Positions 34,968-43,916 are shown, counted from the stretch's first letter. The stretch is 64,000 bases of DNA from Lachnospiraceae bacterium (GCA_910575475.1 CAJTGD010000006.1:1-64000); one strand, 5' to 3'. Notes: generated by a model from the sequence alone, not told the origin. Made by a program: numbers and translations.

Positions 34968-35668
34968 CTCAGATATTCCTTCATCTGCAGATATTCTTCT
35001 ATTCCAAATGTAATCTTCCCCTTGACCAGAGAAAAATACCCATCCTTATGCATGGAGCGGATGATCCGGTCCAGCGTCTTGATATTCATGCCCAGCTCTT
35101 CCCCAAGCCGTTCGCGGGTCTTCTGGAGCGTGACCGGACGGGGATTTTTCTGCATTTCCGAAGAGTCCTGCGGAAATACCTGCTCATAGAGCCGTACAAG
35201 ATAATCCGCCACAAGGAACATGGGCGGATAGTAAAGCTTTAAACCGTTATTGTAGGAAGAACGGTATAGCTTGAATGCAGTGCGTTCCGCCATTTTTCGA
35301 AGGATATGCGTATCGGAATCGATCCACCTTTCCGCATCCTTCCGCGGGATATAGACCACGGTATTGGCGGTCAGGGCTTCAATGGTGACGGAGGCCTCCG
35401 GCTTATTGGCCAGCAGCGCGACCTCTCCGATAAAATCAATGGCTTTGTTGGTCTCGATCATATAAATCTTGCCGTTTTCAAATTCATTGATCACCCGGTT
35501 CTCACCCTTGGCGACAATCCCCAGGTACGGGAGCACACTATCCTTCTGATGGATCAGTCCGCCCGGTGGATGCACCTTGACACGGGCAAGCTGCCGGAGC
35601 TCATCAGGCATGTTCTTTGTATAGTCTGTTAACTCCGGCACTTCTTTTTCCAGTTCACTCAATGTCAT
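34952..35668 (-). CDS. Crp/Fnr family transcriptional regulator (1)
   Basis: The 238-residue protein has a cyclic-nucleotide-binding-fold domain (residues about 20-145, with FIGEVALLANKPEASVTIEA) and a C-terminal helix-turn-helix (TRERLGEELGMNIKTLDRII). No Cys cluster is present, so it is not an Fnr iron-sulphur sensor. It belongs to the sequence-diverse clostridial group. It is convergent with the ABC system and 255 bp upstream of the flagellin terminator. Target genes are not evident. Confidence 0.88.
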   Translation of the reverse strand: MTLSELEKEVPELTDYTKNMPDELRQLARVKVHPPGGLIHQKDSVLPYLGIVAKGENRVINEFENGKIYMIETNKAIDFIGEVALLANKPEASVTIEALTANTVVYIPRKDAERWIDSDTHILRKMAERTAFKLYRSSYNNGLKLYYPPMFLVADYLVRLYEQVFPQDSSEMQKNPRPVTLQKTRERLGEELGMNIKTLDRIIRSMHKDGYFSLVKGKITFGIEEYLQMKEYLSTAKG

Positions 35669-35891
35669 GAAATGGTACCTCCCGCGTATGCCCTTTCGAG
35701 CATGTTTTATGTTCAGAAAGAACCAGGAAAATCATGTAAAGATTCAGAGCTGCAGCAATATGAAAAAACAGGCTGTGCAAGTTTACTTGCAAAAGACAGG
35801 TTTTTCATATTAATATTGGGCGGAACACCCAAGAGCCTCAGACAGGAGCTGCTTTGCAGCGTATAGTCTGCGGAGCAGACGTGTCTGTGGC

Positions 35892-35935
35892 CTGCAGTTC
35901 TGGTTCAAAGTCGAAGCAATCTATCAGAACTGCAG
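35892..35935 (-). terminator. Terminator of the flagellin gene
   Basis: CTGCAGTTCTG (35892-35902) and CAGAACTGCAG (35925-35935) are perfect inverted arms; the flagellin stop codon lies in the upstream arm. A further small hairpin, GTCTGCGGAGCAGAC, sits at 35866-35880. From 35669 to 35860 no gene is seen. Confidence 0.6.
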
Positions 35936-36697
35936 CAATCCCAGTGTCTGCTGTCCCTTCTGTGCCATGTTCCGCTTCTGCAGCATCATGGAGATGCTCT
36001 GCAGTGTCTGCTGATGCTGTAGCTGCATCAATGCCTTCGCAACATCGGTATCTCCCATGCGGCTTTTGGATGCCGTCAGGTTTTCGGATGCATATCCGTT
36101 ATAATCAATCGCATATTCCAGCTTATTGTTCTGAGCCCCCAGGGTGCTGCGGTCTCCGGTAACTTTATCCAGTGCCTTATCAATTGCCTGGATGTCAAAG
36201 TCCTTTGTTACGTCAAAATCTGCCAGACCGAGTGCATCCACTGTGGAGTTGATGGAATTGTTGACGTTGATGTAACTGCCGCCCGCATCTCCTACCAGTT
36301 CGATACCGTTCTTCTGGCTGCCGTCCAGCAGGCTGCGTCCGTTAAAGTTGGTCTGCTGCGCAACCAGGTTGATCTGATCCTTTAACTGATCGACCTCTCT
36401 CTGGATATCCGCGCGGTTCGCGTCGTTCAAAATACCGCTGGTAGCACGGAGCGCCAGCTCACGCATCCTCTGCAGGGAGTTGGTGATACTGCCAAGGGCG
36501 GAATCGGAGGTCTTCAACAGACTGACCCCGTCGGTGAGATTCTTTGTTCCTGTGTTGATACCGGTGATCTGCGCATTCTCCTTCTCGGTGATGGCCAGCT
36601 CGGCAGCACCGTCAGCCGCGGACATCAGCCGGTTTCCGCTTGCGATATGCCCATATAAATATGGGGATGTAGTACTAATTCCAGAAATTGCGCTCAT
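35924..36697 (-). CDS. Short flagellin
   Basis: This 257-residue protein keeps the conserved D0/D1 regions: LKTSDSALGSITNSLQRMRE, NRADIQREVDQLKDQINL, TNFNGRSLLDG and a C-terminal helix ending in KGQQTLGLLQF. There is no variable D2/D3 part. The N-terminus (MSAISGISTTSPYLYGHIAS) departs from the usual MRINHNISAL start, so polymerisation may differ. It is alone: no other flagellar gene is in the window. AAAAAGGAGG precedes the start, and a sigma-28-like promoter lies 184 bp upstream. Confidence 0.9.
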   Translation of the reverse strand: MSAISGISTTSPYLYGHIASGNRLMSAADGAAELAITEKENAQITGINTGTKNLTDGVSLLKTSDSALGSITNSLQRMRELALRATSGILNDANRADIQREVDQLKDQINLVAQQTNFNGRSLLDGSQKNGIELVGDAGGSYINVNNSINSTVDALGLADFDVTKDFDIQAIDKALDKVTGDRSTLGAQNNKLEYAIDYNGYASENLTASKSRMGDTDVAKALMQLQHQQTLQSISMMLQKRNMAQKGQQTLGLLQF

Positions 36698-36880
36698 ATT
36701 AGATTCCTCCTTTTTAAGATGATAATATTCTGATAAGACCTGCGGTCAAGCAGGACTTGCAATCGTCAAGATCTACAGCGCTTGAAAAACTTTTGGCTTC
36801 AATCACTCTAAAAAAATAACTTCTATAATAAAAGCTCCTGGATTCAACTACTTTTAAAGAAAGTGACTTTTATATATATC

Positions 36881-36907
36881 ATATCGTTCAAACTTAAAAA
36901 ATGTTTA
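36881..36907 (-). promoter_or_regulatory. Sigma-28-like promoter of the flagellin gene
   Basis: On the minus strand TAAA is followed after 15 bp by AACGATAT, close to the flagellar consensus TAAA-N15-GCCGATAA. The transcript would have a leader of about 180 nt. No better match was found nearer the gene. Confidence 0.5.
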
Positions 36908-37094
36908 CTGTTTTTTCAAAAAATTTCCAAAAACTCCTCATTTGTCCTGTTTTTAAAATTTAAAATTCGATAGAATCATTTTAACAACAAAAAACGTACA
37001 TTTCATTTAAAACCAGGCTCACGCGGCCGTGTAGGAAACAGGGAGATCCGGAGCACGGCGGGAAGCCGGTTACGGGAACGGGAGGTAATCAAAG
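36908..37094. other. Intergenic leader before the DUF3100 gene
   Basis: The left part is AT-rich. From about 37018 it turns abruptly GC-rich, with possible stems (CCGTG with CACGG; CCGGC/GCCGG-type pairs) up to the ribosome site GGGAGG. A structured leader is possible, but I cannot assign it to a riboswitch class. Confidence 0.35.
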
Positions 37095-37940
37095 ATGAAG
37101 AAACAAAAGGAAAGCTTAGCCTACGAATCATTGGGGCAGAGGATCAGGGTGGAATGGAAGGTGTATCTGCTGGCGTTTGTATTTATTCTGATCGCGGACA
37201 GTATCGGGCAGATCCAGATTCCGGTGGGAAAAGGAATGTTTATCCTATTTCCGATATTTTACGCCATTATCTTAGGCGTACTCAGCGGGCCGGAGGTGCT
37301 CAAGATCGTAAAAAATGAGCAGGTCAAGGCGGCGTCAAAGCTGGTGGTAGTCGGGATCGCGCCGTTTATCGCAAAGTTGGGGATCACAGCCGGGGCAAAT
37401 ATCGAGACAATCCTGAGCGCGGGCCCGGCGGTACTGCTCCATGGCTTTGGAAATTTATTTGCCATCATACTGGCACTGCCGGTGGCGATCCTGCTGGGGA
37501 TGAAGCGGGAAGCGGTAGGAGCCTGCTTTTCCATCAACCGCGAGTACCATATGGCATTGATCAACAACATTTACGGGTCGGATTCGGCGGAGGCGAGAGG
37601 AAGCCTTTCTATTTATATCGTAGGCGGTATGATCGGAACCATTTACTTCGGGATACTGGCTTCCGCAGTGGCAATGACAGGATTGTTTCATCCGGAAGCC
37701 CTGGGGCTGGCATCAGGCGTGGGCGCAGGGATTATGATGGCAAGCTCCAGCGCGTCACTTTGCGCCATGTATCCGGAATCAGCGGAGACCATCAAGACGC
37801 TGGCAAGTGTGGGAGAGACCATGGCGGGGATCACCGGGATCTATATCAATATGTTTCTGGCAATCCCGCTCTGTGACCGGCTGTACTGTATATTGGAGCC
37901 GAAGCTGGGAAGGTTTATAAGAGCAAAAGAAACAAAATAG
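37095..37940 (+). CDS. DUF3100 membrane protein, putative transporter subunit
   Basis: The 281-residue protein has about eight membrane helices (for example VYLLAFVFILIADSIG and GNLFAIILALPVAILLGM) and the DUF3100 signatures REAVGACFSINREYHMALI and GAGIMMASSSASLCAMYPE. Members usually pair with a small membrane protein, here encoded at 38050. The following amidohydrolase and TauE-type genes suggest import of a nitrogenous compound, its hydrolysis and export of a product. That is inference from gene order. Confidence 0.82.
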   Translation: MKKQKESLAYESLGQRIRVEWKVYLLAFVFILIADSIGQIQIPVGKGMFILFPIFYAIILGVLSGPEVLKIVKNEQVKAASKLVVVGIAPFIAKLGITAGANIETILSAGPAVLLHGFGNLFAIILALPVAILLGMKREAVGACFSINREYHMALINNIYGSDSAEARGSLSIYIVGGMIGTIYFGILASAVAMTGLFHPEALGLASGVGAGIMMASSSASLCAMYPESAETIKTLASVGETMAGITGIYINMFLAIPLCDRLYCILEPKLGRFIRAKETK

Positions 37941-37973
37941 TGACAAAAGAAAGATTAGAATCACAATATTTCC

Positions 37974-38005
37974 AGCTGTGCGGTTGCTGATCCGACAGGT
38001 GGCAA
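37974..38005. repeat. Palindromic repeat, family 1 (partial copy)
   Basis: CAGCTGTGCGGTTG and CTGATCCGACAGGT match the left half of copy B. The right half is missing, replaced by unrelated sequence before the next ribosome site. Confidence 0.55.
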
Positions 38006-38049
38006 TATTTTATCTTGCGGTATAAGGATGATATGAAGGAGGATTTAGA

Positions 38050-38496
38050 ATGAGATACATAGAATGGTTATTTTTACTGGTGATCGGCGCGTGCGGAACG
38101 GGCCTGGCAAATTTTATCGGACATGATGTGGGATTCCTGGAGTCCCTTCCGGGACTGGTGGTTCTCGTGGCGATCTCCATGCTGGCGGTTGTCTGCATCA
38201 AGCTGATCCCTTTGAAGCTTCCCATCGTGGCGTACTGCGCGATCATCGGCCTGCTTCTCGCCTGCCCGCTGTCCCCGATCCGGACCTTCGTGATCGACGC
38301 GGCTGCAAAGATCAACTTTACGGCGCCGTTTACCATGGTCGGGGCATACGCAGGACTGGCCATCGGCGACCAGTTGAAAGCATTTATCAAGCAGGGACCG
38401 AAGATCTTGGTTGTGGGCCTGCTGGTCATGACCGGAACATTCCTGGGGTCCTGTATGTGGGATTCCCTGATCTTAAAATTAACAGGAGCGATCTGA
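38050..38496 (+). CDS. Small membrane partner of the DUF3100 protein
   Basis: This 148-residue protein has four or five membrane helices (WLFLLVIGACGTGLANFIG, LVVLVAISMLAVVCIKL, PIVAYCAIIGLLLACPL) and a conserved-looking ACGTGLANFIGHDVG start. I do not know a defined function. It lies 109 bp after the DUF3100 gene, behind GGAGGA, and probably forms the second half of a two-part transporter. Confidence 0.72.
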   Translation: MRYIEWLFLLVIGACGTGLANFIGHDVGFLESLPGLVVLVAISMLAVVCIKLIPLKLPIVAYCAIIGLLLACPLSPIRTFVIDAAAKINFTAPFTMVGAYAGLAIGDQLKAFIKQGPKILVVGLLVMTGTFLGSCMWDSLILKLTGAI

Positions 38497-38595
38497 GGCC
38501 TGCTGTCTTGAAAGAGGCAGGAACATACGGATGAGGACCGTGCGGGCTTGCCCGCAAAAAGCGGAATAAATATTTGGAAGAAGGAGATCACGGAC

Positions 38596-39900
38596 ATGGA
38601 AAAATGTAATTTACTGATAAAGAATGCAGTTGTTATGACGGACTATGAAACGGTAAAAAATGGGATGGACATTGCAGTGTCGGGCGGCAGGATCGCGGCA
38701 GTAACAGAAACCGGCACCAGGGAATTTCAGGCGGACAAGACCATTTCCGGGGAAGGCAAGCTGTTCATGCCGGGGCTGATCGACAGCCATATGCATACCG
38801 GCCAGCAGCTCTTAAAAGGGCTTGTGCTGGACGCGAAGCCGATCATCTGGACCCGGGTCATGCTTCCCTTTGAGAGCACACTGACCCAGGAGAAAATGAA
38901 GCTGTCCGCCCAGGTGGCTGCCCTGGAAATGATGAAATCCGGCACCACGGCATTTATAGACGCAGGCAGCTACCATATGGACGCGGCGGCGGCAGTTTAT
39001 GAGGAAAGCGGCCTGAGAGGATGCATTTCCTATTCGACGATGGACGAGGAAGGGCTTCCGGAGAGCATCGCCATGAACGCGGGGCAGGCGGTGGAGGAAA
39101 CGGACCGCTTATATGAAAATTGGAACGGAAAGGGCAATCTGAAGGTGTATTATTCCCTGCGTGCCTTAAATTCCTGTTCTCATGAGCTGACGGAGCTGGC
39201 GGCAGGCCATGCCCGGGAGCGGGGAGCCATGCTGCAGGCGCACATGAACGAGTATCAGGGAGAGATAGACGGGATCATAGCCAGGGAAGGCATGCGGCCT
39301 TATGAATATCTGGAAAAAATGGGCGTGCTTTCGGACCGTTTTTTGGGAGCGCACAGCCTGATCTTATCTGACGAGGAAAAGGAGATCATCCGGGAGCGGG
39401 GCGTGAAGGTCTGTCATTGCCCGTTCAGCAACTGCGGAAAGGCCGTGCCGGATACGCCGGACCTCGCGGAGCGGGGGATCATTCCGGGCTTCGGAACGGA
39501 CGGGGCGGCCCACGGCGGGCTGAGCCTGTGGAATGAGATGCGCATTTTCCGATCCCTGATGAACATTTACCACGGTGTTCCCAACCGCAATCCCAAGGTC
39601 ATGCCGGCGGAGCTGCTGTTCCGGATGCTTTTCGAAGGCGGCGCGGCGGCGATCGGCGAGGCCGGGCAGTGCGGAAGGATCGCGGAAGGCTGCAAAGCGG
39701 ATCTTGTCAGCATTTATCTGGATGCCGGAAGACTGATCCCCAGCGGAAATCTGCTGCATACCATGTTCGAGTGCGCGGAGTCCGGAGATGTACGGGATAT
39801 GATCGTGGGCGGGAAGACCCTGATGGAAGACCGGGAGGTCCGGACGCTGGACGAAGAACGGATTCTGTTCGAGGCGAAGGAATATATGAAGCGGATGTAG
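38596..39900 (+). CDS. Amidohydrolase family protein (SAH/ATZ-TRZ deaminase-like)
   Basis: The 434-residue metal-dependent hydrolase starts at the ATG at 38596 (AAGGAG upstream). Metal and catalytic motifs are DSHMHTG (about residue 60), HMNEYQGEIDG, AHSLILSDEE and GTDGAAHGG. The layout follows cytosine/SAH/TRZ-type deaminases acting on amino-heterocycles. The substrate is not predictable. It sits between a putative two-part transporter and a TauE-type exporter and is probably the catabolic step of that operon. Confidence 0.87.
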   Translation: MEKCNLLIKNAVVMTDYETVKNGMDIAVSGGRIAAVTETGTREFQADKTISGEGKLFMPGLIDSHMHTGQQLLKGLVLDAKPIIWTRVMLPFESTLTQEKMKLSAQVAALEMMKSGTTAFIDAGSYHMDAAAAVYEESGLRGCISYSTMDEEGLPESIAMNAGQAVEETDRLYENWNGKGNLKVYYSLRALNSCSHELTELAAGHARERGAMLQAHMNEYQGEIDGIIAREGMRPYEYLEKMGVLSDRFLGAHSLILSDEEKEIIRERGVKVCHCPFSNCGKAVPDTPDLAERGIIPGFGTDGAAHGGLSLWNEMRIFRSLMNIYHGVPNRNPKVMPAELLFRMLFEGGAAAIGEAGQCGRIAEGCKADLVSIYLDAGRLIPSGNLLHTMFECAESGDVRDMIVGGKTLMEDREVRTLDEERILFEAKEYMKRM

Positions 39901-39915
39901 GAAGGAAGTTTTATC

Positions 39916-40680
39916 ATGGTAATCTGTTTGTTGACTGCGGCGGCCAATCTGGCAGTCGGCGCCCTGGTGGGGCTGTGCGGCGTGGCGGGGTTTCTGCTCC
40001 CCATGTTCTACACGGCCAGCCTGGGGATGAATGTTTCCGAAGGACTTGCGCTCAGCTTCGCCGCATTTATCGTGTCGGGAGTACTGGGCTCCTGGAATTA
40101 TAAAAAAGCTGGGAACCTGGATCTGGCTTTCGGGCTGCGGCTGAGCGCAGGAAGCCTCGCAGGAGCGGTCCTGGGAGTCAGGCTGAACCTGATCATCCCC
40201 GAAGAGCAGGTGAAAATGCTGCTGTATCTGGTGGTGCTGCTGTCCGGGATATCCATTTTATTGCGGAAGGACAATGGAAAAGAAAAGCAATCCAATGCGG
40301 AAGGATTTTCCATTGAAAAAAATCTGCCTGTGACCCTTGTACTGGGCTTTTTGACCGGCGCGATCTGCTCCATGTCCGGCGCGGGAGGCCCGGTGCTGGT
40401 CATGCCGCTGCTGGTGGTGTTCGGCATTTCCATCAGGACAGCGGTGGGCGTGGCGTTGTTCAACTCCATTTTCATCGGGCTTCCGGCTGTGGCGGGGTAT
40501 CTGGCGCAGTGCGACCTGATGCAGCTCCTTCCCGTACTGCTCACGGCCCTGGCGGCCCATGCGGTGGGAGTCTATTATGGAAGTAAAAATGCGGGACGGA
40601 TCAATCAGGGGATACTGAAAAAGGGAGTGGCGGTGTTCTCGATCGTGATCGCGGGGTGTAAGCTGAGCGGGATTCTGTAG
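39916..40680 (+). CDS. TauE/SafE family membrane transporter
   Basis: A 254-residue protein has two homologous membrane halves, each with an SG(A/G)GGP-type or equivalent turn: GALVGLCGVAGFLLPMFY in the first half and GAICSMSGAGGPVLVMPLLV in the second. The family exports sulphonates or other organic anions or imports them. It follows the amidohydrolase gene by 15 bp with GGAAGG before the start, so it is part of the same operon. Confidence 0.9.
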   Translation: MVICLLTAAANLAVGALVGLCGVAGFLLPMFYTASLGMNVSEGLALSFAAFIVSGVLGSWNYKKAGNLDLAFGLRLSAGSLAGAVLGVRLNLIIPEEQVKMLLYLVVLLSGISILLRKDNGKEKQSNAEGFSIEKNLPVTLVLGFLTGAICSMSGAGGPVLVMPLLVVFGISIRTAVGVALFNSIFIGLPAVAGYLAQCDLMQLLPVLLTALAAHAVGVYYGSKNAGRINQGILKKGVAVFSIVIAGCKLSGIL

Positions 40681-40710
40681 GAAAAAAGAATGGAATCCCC
40701 TGATGCACGA

Positions 40711-40863
40711 TCATTTTCTGCAGTTCTGCCTGCTGGACATAGGTATTTGCAGATAATCAATCAAGGCAGCTTCCAAAAGCCGGGAATAGTTTACCTTTTG
40801 TTCTTCTGCAATAATCCTTTTCAGCCATGCCGGATGATGTCTTAATGCGTTCACTATCCTTTT
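40711..40863 (-). pseudogene. HicB-like antitoxin C-terminal fragment
   Basis: A minus-strand frame of 50 codons reads NALRHHPAWLKRIIAEEQKV followed by NYSRLLEAALIDYLQIP, the ribbon-helix-helix end of HicB/CopG-type antitoxins. There is no start and no toxin gene. It is a degraded toxin-antitoxin scar next to a MITE-like element. Confidence 0.5.
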
Positions 40864-40905
40864 TTATGCGGAATAAATCAGGGTGAATGGTAACGAGACG
40901 ATACA

Positions 40906-41070
40906 CTAGTATAACCCACGACAATTATCCACACCTTTCACTTGTCTAAATTTCCATCTGCCGCGTCGGCTTCAATCGACGATGCTACCGGCATCGCCTC
41001 ATTCAGCCTCCTTGCACATGAAAATTTATCCTGCGTGTAAGGTAGCGGTAATTGTCGTGGGCTATACTAG
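40906..41070. mobile_element. MITE-like element with 24-bp terminal inverted repeats
   Basis: The ends read CTAGTATAACCCACGACAAT and, inverted, CTAGTATAGCCCACGACAAT, continuing as TAYC, with two differences in 24 bp. The 165-bp interior has no gene but holds two hairpins (CGTCG with CGACG; GATGC with GCATC). The CTAG at both tips could be a target duplication. No related transposase is in the window. Confidence 0.65.
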
Positions 41071-41094
41071 ATAAAGTTTTAATAAACTGCAACA

Positions 41095-41176
41095 TTGCCG
41101 GCAGAAAATAACTATGCTATAATGAATTACGTTGCAACGCAATTGGGTCATCAATTCTTTGGTGAAAATCGATGAC
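41095..41176 (+). promoter_or_regulatory. Promoter and palindromes before the 41243 gene pair
   Basis: TTGCCG (41095-41100), a 17-bp spacer and TATAAT (41118-41123) make a good promoter. It is followed by the perfect palindrome CGTTGCAACG (41130-41139) and by GTCATC/GATGAC arms (41147-41152, 41171-41176). Such sites after a -10 suggest autoregulation, as in toxin-antitoxin operons. Confidence 0.6.
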
Positions 41177-41242
41177 AAATCAACATGGAGAACACAAGAA
41201 AGAGACTGAAAGGCTTCTATTTCTAAGAAGGAGGCCGGAGCA

Positions 41243-41761
41243 ATGAATATAGAAAAAAGAAATAAATATGCAGAAGTTTTACTGAATGCTTATAATGCCG
41301 GGATACTTAAAATTGTGTGGAGTGCATCAGGATTTACGATAGCAGTTGATTCGAAAAGAAAGGAACTTATACCCGAGGTCAATGATGAAGAATTTGTAGA
41401 TTATGCATTTTCTGTTATAAAAAAAGTGATTGATCTGGCAGACGGCAGGGAGGAAGCGGAAGAAAAAGAACAGGATTTAGAAACAGCCAGGTTGATATTT
41501 GAGAAAGAATCTGATTTAAAACATCATCTCTTTATAAAGAGAAATAGCAAGATAGATTGCTTTAAGCTTTTAGAAGCTGATTTGATTGCGCATAGAAGCG
41601 AGGAAAATCCAATCAATATAGAGGCAAATTCCGCGATTTTAAAAATTGTGACAGAAAAAAATGATATTGAAACCTCTCACACATTTGAAATATCCCGAAG
41701 AGATTTGGATGATATGCTTAATAAGCTTGTGGAGTTAAAAGAAAAAATAGATGTTTTGTAG
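41243..41761 (+). CDS. Uncharacterised protein paired with a DUF433 gene
   Basis: This is a 172-residue soluble protein, rich in Lys, Glu and Asp, with no family I recognise. It has an alpha/beta N-terminal third (ILKIVWSASGFTIAVDSKRK), a charged helix (about 75-100) and a C-terminal beta-alpha unit (HTFEISRRDLDDMLNKLVEL). AAGGAGG precedes the start. It is 11 bp upstream of the DUF433 gene and shares its promoter. A toxin-antitoxin or regulatory pair is possible. Composition is AT-rich relative to the flanks. Confidence 0.75.
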   Translation: MNIEKRNKYAEVLLNAYNAGILKIVWSASGFTIAVDSKRKELIPEVNDEEFVDYAFSVIKKVIDLADGREEAEEKEQDLETARLIFEKESDLKHHLFIKRNSKIDCFKLLEADLIAHRSEENPINIEANSAILKIVTEKNDIETSHTFEISRRDLDDMLNKLVELKEKIDVL

Positions 41762-41772
41762 GAGGATATAGT

Positions 41773-42266
41773 ATGGCTGATATTTTGATGAGGGCATGTG
41801 AAAAAAACTATCCACAGACACAATATAGATATAGAACAGAAAATCAGGCCGAAAAGGCATATGAATCTGGTTTAAATCGGGACTTTAGGGCATATAATCA
41901 AGATATGAAGCGTAAAATCATATTTTGGAAAAACAATAATGTAGATTATCAGAAGATTGAGCAGTATTTTAAGTCTAAGGCAAAAAATTTGCCAATATTC
42001 AGATTGATGACAAAAAATTGGGCGGAATGCCGACAGTCAAAAACACCAGGATTCCTGTCAGCTTAATTGTTGCCTGCTTAAAAGATGAAATGACTTTTCA
42101 GGAAATCTGCGAGGAATATAAAATTGCTCCGGAAGATGTAGAAAAGGTTATGGAAGCTATCGGTAATTTTTTAAAAAGTAAAGGTGACAGCATAAAAAAT
42201 ACTTATTATGCTGTCAAGAAAAAAGGAGACTCTTACGAAATAATACGTCGCTTTCCAAAGCTCTGA
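41773..42266 (+). CDS. DUF433-domain protein split by a frame shift
   Basis: The first frame (41773-42066) gives a helical part up to QYFKSKAKN. The DUF433 helix-turn-helix part (NIQIDDKKLGGMPTVKNTRI, then LIVACLKDEMTFQEICEEY) is in the -1 frame from about 41988 to 42266. The switch sits on the A6 run at 41982, where the zero-frame heptamer is A AAA AAT. A lost base or programmed -1 slippage would both yield a protein of about 164 residues. DUF433 proteins are often antitoxin-like DNA-binding proteins. A strong ribosome site (GGAGG) leads the first frame. Confidence 0.65.
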
Positions 42267-42294
42267 TGATAAAATGAAACAGGAGGACACCCCC

Positions 42295-43329
42295 ATGATT
42301 TCTTTTGAAAACGACTACAACACAGGCGCCCACCCCCGTATCTTGGCGCGCCTTATGGAGACCAACCTGGAGCCCCTCACCGGCTACGGCGCGGACCACT
42401 ACTGCGAAAGCGCGAAGAACAAGATCCGCGAAGCCTGCGGATGCCCGGATGCAGACGTGGAATTTCTGGTCGGAGGCACCCAGACCAATGCCGCGGTCAT
42501 TTCCACCATGCTGAAGGATTACGAAGGCGTGATCGCGGCGGCGACAGGCCATGTGAATGTCCATGAGGCCGGGGCCATCGAATATACCGGACACAAGGTT
42601 CTGGCGCTGCCCCACAGGGACGGAAAGCTCTCTGCGGAAACCTTAAGCTCTTACATAGCCGGCTTCTACGCCGATGAAACTCACGAACACATGGTATTTC
42701 CGGGCATGGTCTACATTTCCCATCCAACGGAATACGGCACGCTCTACACGAAAGCAGAGTTGGAAGCCCTTGCGGAGGTCTGCTGTTCTTACCATATCCC
42801 GCTGTTTCTGGACGGGGCCCGTCTCGGCTACGGCCTGATGAGCCGCCATACAGATGTGACGTTGCAGGATATCGCCCGGCTTTGCGACGTATTTTACATC
42901 GGTGGGACGAAGGTCGGCGCGTTATGCGGGGAGGCGGTTGTATTCACGAAGCAGAACCGCCCGCCTCATTTTATCAATTCCATCAAAAAGAGAGGAGCGT
43001 TGCTGGCAAAGGGCAGGCTGCTGGGACTCCAGTTCGATACCCTCTTTACAGACAACCTGTACTTTGAGATCAGCCGCCATGCCATTGAGATGGCGGAGGA
43101 ATTGAAGAAGATTCTGGAGGGCAGGCAGATCGAGTTCTATTTGAAATCGCCTACCAACCAGCAGTTTGTGATCCTGGAAAATGACCGGATCGAAAAGCTG
43201 AAAAAAGAGGTGATGTTCAGCTTTTGGGAGAAGTATGACGGGGATCATACCGTGATCCGTTTCGTGACAAGCTGGGCCACCGCCAGGGAAGATCTGGCGG
43301 CGCTGGACAGGGCATTGGAACGTGTTTAA
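42295..43329 (+). CDS. Low-specificity L-threonine aldolase-like enzyme
   Basis: This 344-residue PLP enzyme has GGTQTNAAVIS, HVNVHEAGAIEYTGHKV, LFLDGARLGYGL and the PLP-lysine motif YIGGTKVGALCGEA. It cleaves beta-hydroxy amino acids such as L-threonine or allo-threonine to glycine plus aldehyde. The ATG at 42295 lies seven codons into a longer frame; GGAGG is 9 nt ahead of it, so this start is preferred. It is followed by two gene remnants and seems to be an independent unit. Confidence 0.9.
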   Translation: MISFENDYNTGAHPRILARLMETNLEPLTGYGADHYCESAKNKIREACGCPDADVEFLVGGTQTNAAVISTMLKDYEGVIAAATGHVNVHEAGAIEYTGHKVLALPHRDGKLSAETLSSYIAGFYADETHEHMVFPGMVYISHPTEYGTLYTKAELEALAEVCCSYHIPLFLDGARLGYGLMSRHTDVTLQDIARLCDVFYIGGTKVGALCGEAVVFTKQNRPPHFINSIKKRGALLAKGRLLGLQFDTLFTDNLYFEISRHAIEMAEELKKILEGRQIEFYLKSPTNQQFVILENDRIEKLKKEVMFSFWEKYDGDHTVIRFVTSWATAREDLAALDRALERV

Positions 43330-43355
43330 AAATCATAGGAACTCACTTCTCCTCC

Positions 43356-43916
43356 CTACACCAGGGAATGCTCCAGATAATGATCGATCAAAAATGAGTA
43401 CTGCAGCAAAAACCTGGTATCGGGATTTTCAAAGTTCAGCCCGGTCAGATCCTCAATCTTCTGTCTCCCAGAAGCCGCTCCCGGCCGCAGGCCTCCTGAA
43501 AACGGGACAGCTCCTCGGTCAGCGTCAGCGCAGTATCCTGGGGAAGGACCACCACCGCGTTGTGGTGGTAGAGGACATACAGGCTGGCCGGGAAAATGCG
43601 GGTGAGCATGGGCAGCAGTGTGGATTTCAAATAGGTTTTCCCATTGTGCTCAGTTCACAAAAGCATTTTCACACACAGAAAGCCTCCCTCCTCCCGTCCA
43701 GACCAGATTCAGCCCATGTTCCGAAAGCCCGGCAAATGCGGCTTCGTCACAGGCATCTGAATCAGCAAAATAAAGGACATTCTGTACCGGGCTTTTCGGC
43801 TCCGGGTGCGGAACAGGCAGCTCCTGCACATGAAAGATCTCTGTATTTTCCGCGATATGGGAATCCGGCACAGGATAATCCTCCGACAGCCGGCCCAAAA
43901 AATCTGCAAAATTCAT
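43356..43916 (-). pseudogene. Remnant of a PucR-like/helix-turn-helix regulator
   Basis: A start region (MNFADFLGRLSEDYPVPDSH) is followed in other frames by SLYVLYHHNAVVVLPQDTAL with an ERLLGDRRLRIG-like end, and by LNFENPDTRFLLQYSFLIDH. These are pieces of one regulator with a sensor domain resembling PucR-type proteins, now joined by deletions and frame changes. It cannot make a full product. It is convergent with the threonine aldolase gene. Confidence 0.5.

Noticed and set aside
37018..37094. ykkC/guanidine or other known riboswitch
   Set aside because: I could not fit the conserved bases of any class I know; kept only as an unassigned leader.
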